From: Acetobacter oryzoeni
Lineage (GTDB): Bacteria > Pseudomonadota > Alphaproteobacteria > Acetobacterales > Acetobacteraceae
Reading direction: 5' to 3'
DNA length: 64,000 nucleotides
Assembly (NCBI RefSeq): GCF_004014775.2
Contig: NZ_CP042808.1
Coordinates: 2,363,001-2,427,000 of the forward strand
Part shown: positions 60,971-64,000 of the stretch, one piece after another
Layout of the letters: each line of letters opens with the position of its first letter
How positions within the stretch are numbered: position 1 is the stretch's first letter
Position numbers and translations under genes: made by a program
Notes under the pieces: generated by a model
Seen by the model: only the letters and a program-made list of their open reading frames with translations
The model's database searches: none
Told to the model about the DNA's origin: nothing

Positions 60971-60991
60971 ATACGACTATAATAGTCGTAT
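60971..60991. promoter_or_regulatory. 21-bp perfect palindrome in the XRE promoter
   Basis: ATACGACTAT-A-ATAGTCGTAT, 10-bp perfect arms, 40 bp upstream of the XRE start. TATAAT-like sequence lies in its centre, so a bound repressor would block the -10 element. Confidence 0.65.
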
Positions 60992-61094
60992 CGTGGAGAT
61001 TCAATATCGTTCTTTCAGGGGGATGGTGAGGAAAAACCGGCGTCCTGCTTCCGATAGGACCGCCAGTGGGCCTGCCATCGGTACGGGCGACCAG

Positions 61095-61122
61095 ACGAAA
61101 AGACCCCCGCTCTATGCGGGGG
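61095..61122 (-). terminator. Rho-independent terminator of the 50-codon gene
   Basis: CCCCCGC/GCGGGGG stem (61104-61110, 61116-61122) followed on the minus strand by TCTTTT. The gene's stop codon lies in the loop. Confidence 0.75.
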
Positions 61123-61264
61123 CCTCTCCGTCGCGGCATTTCGTTGCGAATTGCACACATGCCTGCTTCAGTTCACGCTCGATTTTGGCCCGCTCACGGT
61201 GGCTGAGGTGAAAGCTGGTCAGTTCGGCGCGCAGCATCTGGATATGGTCGTGTAATGTGGTCAT
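61112..61264 (-). CDS. Small charged protein, 50 residues
   Basis: A 50-codon frame (MTTLHDHIQMLRAELTSF; ERAKIERELKQACVQFATK) with AGGAG 9 bases before the ATG and a terminator at its end. The composition is helical and highly charged. I do not recognise the family; similar short genes occur in ICEs as ArdC/DUF neighbours. The expression signals are the main support. Confidence 0.65.
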   Translation of the reverse strand: MTTLHDHIQMLRAELTSFHLSHRERAKIERELKQACVQFATKCRDGEAPA

Positions 61265-61600
61265 CGTCCTGCTCCTTTCGTTTGTCGAAGACAGGCCGTC
61301 GCCTCATGCGCGCGTGAACCGGGTCAGGGATCGCCGCAGGCGACCGCGCCAGCGGCGCGCGGGGGAGCCGATTTTGTCTGGTGTGCCCGCAGGGTGCGCC
61401 GGGCAAAATTGGGGGGACCGCGCGTCCTTGAGGCGGTTCACGTCGGGCATGGTACAATGGGAAGGCTGAGGGAAGCCCTGTTCCCCTTCCCTGCCCGCAC
61501 ACGGGTGGATCGGGCGCGACGCGATGGGGACGCCCGCCGTTTCCCGACCGATCATACGAAGGCCCCGCCCGGACCGGCCGGGCGGGGAATCGTTGGCACC
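61265..61600. other. GC-rich intergenic region
   Basis: About 336 bp without a convincing gene. It holds several short GC palindromes around 61330-61420 and would carry the promoter of the 50-codon gene near 61290 (minus strand). Reading frames in it do not have codon usage or motifs of real genes. Confidence 0.4.
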
Positions 61601-61927
61601 TCAGTCGCCGTTGCGGCGACCGTTGGGGCGAGACCAGATCAGGCTCCAGGTCTCGCCGTCCTCGTCATTGAAGAGGTTGGCGAAGATCGGGGCGTTGAAG
61701 CTCGGATCGTCGAGCTTGAGGCCCAGATAGCTGCGTCCCTCGTTGGACTGCTTGGACCAGGCGGCTCCAATCTCGGCCCGGTTGACGAACACCCGGTGGC
61801 TGGGGGCGTTGTCGCTCTGGCGTCCGGTCTCGGGAACGATGCGGACATTGCGGACCTGAACCGAGAGGGTGACGATCTCGCCGACATACTCGTTGCCGGA
61901 CTTCTTGAAGGTGCCGATGGTGGCCAT
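61601..61927 (-). CDS. DUF736 protein, second copy
   Basis: A 108-residue DUF736 protein (MATIGTFKKSGNEYVGEIVTLSVQVRNVRIVP; GAAWSKQSNEGRSYLGLKLDDPSFNAPIFANLF). It is clearly distinct from the copy at 55498-55836 and closer to the form usually seen as a free-standing gene in these elements. Function unknown. Confidence 0.92.
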   Translation of the reverse strand: MATIGTFKKSGNEYVGEIVTLSVQVRNVRIVPETGRQSDNAPSHRVFVNRAEIGAAWSKQSNEGRSYLGLKLDDPSFNAPIFANLFNDEDGETWSLIWSRPNGRRNGD

Positions 61928-62526
61928 GATACTGCTCCGTGATCTCTGTTATCGAGCCCGCACCATTGCGGCCTCGATGGCGATCGACGAGCCGGGGGCG
62001 ATCGGCGGCGCACCCTTCAGGGCCGCAGCGCAGCGGAGGACGGCGGGACGGAATTTTCTTGTCTCGCGAGGAATGACGGCGCAGCCGTCAGGGGAAGAAA
62101 ATTACGGCCTGCCGTTGCGCCAGAGACGATCGAGGCGCAGCCGCCCCTCGGCTAGATCAGCCATTTTCAGAGGCCGTATGCGTGCGTGGCCCGACAGAGC
62201 GACCATCACGGAGGACATGAGGCCCCCTCGGCGTACAGGGTCCGGCAGGAAAGAGCATGAGCGTCGTCACGCGTTCGTTTCGGGCCATGACATGACCCGG
62301 TGGCTGGGGACGATGCCAGACAGGTGGCCGCGCTATCCGCTGTTTCTGCCAGCCAGTCGCAGGCGAGGGCCGTCCATGACCGAGAGGTTCCAAGAGGAAA
62401 GCGACCAGGGCCAGCAACGCGTTGAGACGAGCCAACGCCGCGTCAGCCGCCCTCCCCCGATGACAGGACTGGCAGCCATACGAAGCATCTGGTCTGGTCC
62501 CCTGCCTGCAGTCTGCCGGGACGGGG
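61928..62526. other. Noncoding stretch with a nested inverted repeat
   Basis: About 600 bp without a credible gene. AATTTTCTT (62052-62060) and AAGAAAATT (62095-62103) enclose a tight hairpin TGACGGC-GCA-GCCGTCA (62074-62090). This could be an RNA structure, an oriT-like site or a decayed gene. The long + strand frame through it has no recognisable motif. Confidence 0.4.
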
Positions 62527-62967
62527 TCAGACGCGCGCGATGTTCCCGCCGGACGGTCCGGGTGGGGCCACGGCTGTAAAACGGATGAAAGCGGTGATCC
62601 CCACCGCGCTCGCGCCGATGACGGAAAAAAAGAACTGCCATGCCGCAGACGGCATCATCATCTGGGCAATCCCATGTGTGGTGCTGTAGCCCATGATGAT
62701 AGCGGGCACGGTATAGAGCAGGACAATCAGCAGCCTGAGCCACGCCCAAGGCACGCAGGCGAATGCGATCTGGCCGAGAATGAAGGTCGCGGCTCCCGCG
62801 ACAAACCCGATGATGACCGCACCCAATAGGCCGGCACCGGTATCAAAGGCCCAGAGCGCAGCCATCAGACCGGTAGCACAGGGCAGTGCGAAAACTGCGA
62901 CGGTGAAGAAGAACCAGCACAGGAAGCCAATGCCGGCAACGAGCAGGAAGGGAGCAAGGATGAACAT
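62527..62967 (-). CDS. Small polytopic membrane protein
   Basis: A 146-residue protein with four hydrophobic segments (ILAPFLLVAGIGFLCWFFF; LGAVIIGFVAGAATFILG; WLRLLIVLLYTVPAIIMGY; FFFSVIGASAVGITAFI). No family recognised; similar proteins are found between DUF736 and DUF2493 genes of such elements. Function unknown. Confidence 0.7.
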   Translation of the reverse strand: MFILAPFLLVAGIGFLCWFFFTVAVFALPCATGLMAALWAFDTGAGLLGAVIIGFVAGAATFILGQIAFACVPWAWLRLLIVLLYTVPAIIMGYSTTHGIAQMMMPSAAWQFFFSVIGASAVGITAFIRFTAVAPPGPSGGNIARV

Positions 62968-63160
62968 GGTGGTGGTCTCCGTGCAATCGACGATGTCGGA
63001 CGGGTGCGCCTGCCACCACCACCACGGCGCACTCGCATCATAGCGAAAATGATGTGTCGACGGAACGAGAATCGTACTGGCGTCCGGCGATACCGAACTG
63101 GCCTTCTATGCCCGCGCCGCGCGGATCGCCGTCACGGATAATCCGGAGTGAAGACGGCGC

Positions 63161-64000
63161 TCACGCGCCGCCTCCGAACCGCAGGATAGGGATGCCGAGC
63201 TTTTTCGCCTTGTCGGCCAGATTTTCCTGAATGCCGGTTCCGGGAAAGACCATGACGCCGATCGGCATGGTGTCGAGCAGCGCATCGTTACGACGGAAGG
63301 GGGCTGCCTTGGCATGCTTCGTCCAATCCGGCTTGAAGGCGATCTGTACAATCTCGCGGTGATCGGCCCAACGTGAGGCAATGAATTCGGCACCTTTGGG
63401 CGAGCCGCCGTGCAGCAGAACCATGTCCGGATGCTTGGCACGTACCTTGTCCAGCCGATCCCAGATCAGGATATGGTCGTCGAAATCGAGACCGCCGGTC
63501 ACGACCACCTTAGGACCGGGCGGAACCAGCAATTCGCCCTCGGCCTTACGGCGGGCATTGAGGAAGTCGCGGCTGTCGATCATGGAGGCTGTCATGGTGC
63601 GGCGTGACACCAGCGAGCCGGTCTTCGGTCGCCACGCGCTCAGGGTCAGGCGTTCGAACTGCTCCTGCGCCTCGTCGCGGAAGATCTCATAGGCGTTGCG
63701 ACGCTCGATCAGGGTCAGCCCTTCGGCAATCAACCGCTCCAGCTCCACCGAGCGGATCTCGCTGCCATCCTGTTCCTGCTGACTGCGCTTCTGCGCCTGC
63801 TCGTTGCGGTCAAGCTCACGCTCGACCTGGCCGGCCATGCGGTGGAAGATGTTCACGGCAGACCAGAGCAACGCTTCAAGATCGGGTTCCAGCCGTGTGT
63901 CGGTCAGCGTCGCGGCAATGGCGTCGAAGATGTCGGCCACAGCACCTCCGATGCGCGGAGCTTCGGGCAGCGGCCTCGGGTCCGGCTCGTCCTCGAAAGG
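63161..64000 (-). CDS. DUF2493 protein (5' partial, runs off the window)
   Basis: The frame stays open to the right edge (EDEPDPRPLPEAPRIGGAVADIF precedes the first GTG at 63940). The C-terminal DUF2493/YspA-like, SLOG-type domain is clear: KVVVTGGLDFDDHILIWDRLDKV, VLLHGGSPKGAEFIASRWA, MVFPGTGIQENLADKAKKLGIPIL. Such domains bind nucleotides or related ligands. Found in most Tn4371-like elements; function unknown. Confidence 0.88.
   Translation of the reverse strand, partial: PFEDEPDPRPLPEAPRIGGAVADIFDAIAATLTDTRLEPDLEALLWSAVNIFHRMAGQVERELDRNEQAQKRSQQEQDGSEIRSVELERLIAEGLTLIERRNAYEIFRDEAQEQFERLTLSAWRPKTGSLVSRRTMTASMIDSRDFLNARRKAEGELLVPPGPKVVVTGGLDFDDHILIWDRLDKVRAKHPDMVLLHGGSPKGAEFIASRWADHREIVQIAFKPDWTKHAKAAPFRRNDALLDTMPIGVMVFPGTGIQENLADKAKKLGIPILRFGGGA

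Noticed and set aside
60909..61160. An 83-codon minus-strand frame upstream of the XRE gene
   Set aside because: It runs through two perfect palindromes and the promoter, and shares sequence with the 50-codon gene in another frame.
61394..61942. A 182-codon + strand frame across the DUF736 region
   Set aside because: It is antisense to the well-supported DUF736 gene and has no motif.
61869..62579. A 236-codon Arg-rich + strand frame in the noncoding stretch
   Set aside because: It begins antisense to DUF736, is very Arg/Pro-rich and resembles no family.
63180..63192. CCTATCCTGC on the minus strand, similar to an IncP nic site
   Set aside because: It lies within the conserved PILRFGG codons of the DUF2493 gene, so the match is explained by coding sequence.
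1..64000. CRISPR arrays, rRNA genes or complete tRNA genes
   Set aside because: No regularly spaced repeats, rRNA-like segments or complete cloverleaf sequences were seen on either strand.

Overview
The window reads as an acetic acid bacterium of the Acetobacter/Gluconacetobacter type. The left 26 kb carries a bacterial pyruvate decarboxylase very like the Acetobacter enzyme, a bacterioferritin and ordinary alphaproteobacterial housekeeping genes at moderate GC. The right 38 kb is an integrated conjugative element. It starts at a displaced tRNA 3' end with an adjacent tyrosine recombinase and continues past the end of the window.

Region 1 (1-6.8 kb) is an uptake and catabolic run, all on the + strand: a fused substrate-binding/permease ABC protein, its ATPase, a TonB-dependent receptor, a TIM-barrel isomerase, an isopenicillin-N-synthase-like Fe(II) oxygenase and a class II aldolase. 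The substrate is unknown. Region 2 (6.9-14.8 kb) holds pdc, a histidine-phosphatase-like protein without catalytic histidines, a lipoprotein lipase with a DUF4105 partner, bacterioferritin, an ArsC-like protein, a HIT protein and Tag. Region 3 (14.8-19.9 kb) is a sulfur/redox group: a cysteine-free ArsR regulator with a 1-Cys peroxiredoxin, a divergent persulfide-dioxygenase-like enzyme with a TauE exporter, a SulP transporter and ArsC. Region 4 (20-26 kb) is a pirin and an EmrAB/NodT-type tripartite efflux pump with a divergent LysR.

Region 5 is the junction (26.05-26.2 kb). Two truncated tRNA 3' ends lie tail to tail around one terminator. The second one, fMet-like, marks the left edge of the element, followed by its integrase at 26.4 kb.

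Region 6 (27.9-38.3 kb) is the cargo and the main discovery: a methanobactin-type chalkophore operon. A 32-codon precursor gene (mbnA, 30844-30942) lies behind a well-formed promoter. It is followed by an intercistronic hairpin, then mbnB (DUF692), mbnC, mbnP, mbnH (di-heme), an mbnN-like aminotransferase, copC, copD and a LysR gene. A TonB receptor and a His-rich DUF2946 protein precede it. The predicted core peptide, QCGSGVCGYNA, aligns residue for residue with the start of the known OB3b methanobactin core. Together these genes would make a copper-binding peptide, take its copper complex back in and handle the copper in the periplasm. No exporter gene is visible.

Region 7 (38.3-64 kb) is the conjugation and maintenance backbone: traG, a CopG-type regulator, trbBCDEJLFGI and DUF2274 in one tightly overlapping minus-strand operon; a Phd/PIN toxin-antitoxin pair; and a second overlapping operon of an AlpA-like HTH, repA, parA, an RHH protein, DUF2840, traF, DUF736, a lytic transglycosylase and the relaxase. 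An IS110-family element has split the relaxase gene, and exact excision would restore a 582-codon frame. repA contains iteron-like repeats and DnaA boxes. The far right has a frameshifted DUF2285 gene, an XRE regulator with two palindromic operators, a second DUF736 gene, a membrane protein and a partial DUF2493 gene. All calls rest on reading the sequence and on family knowledge; no database search was run.
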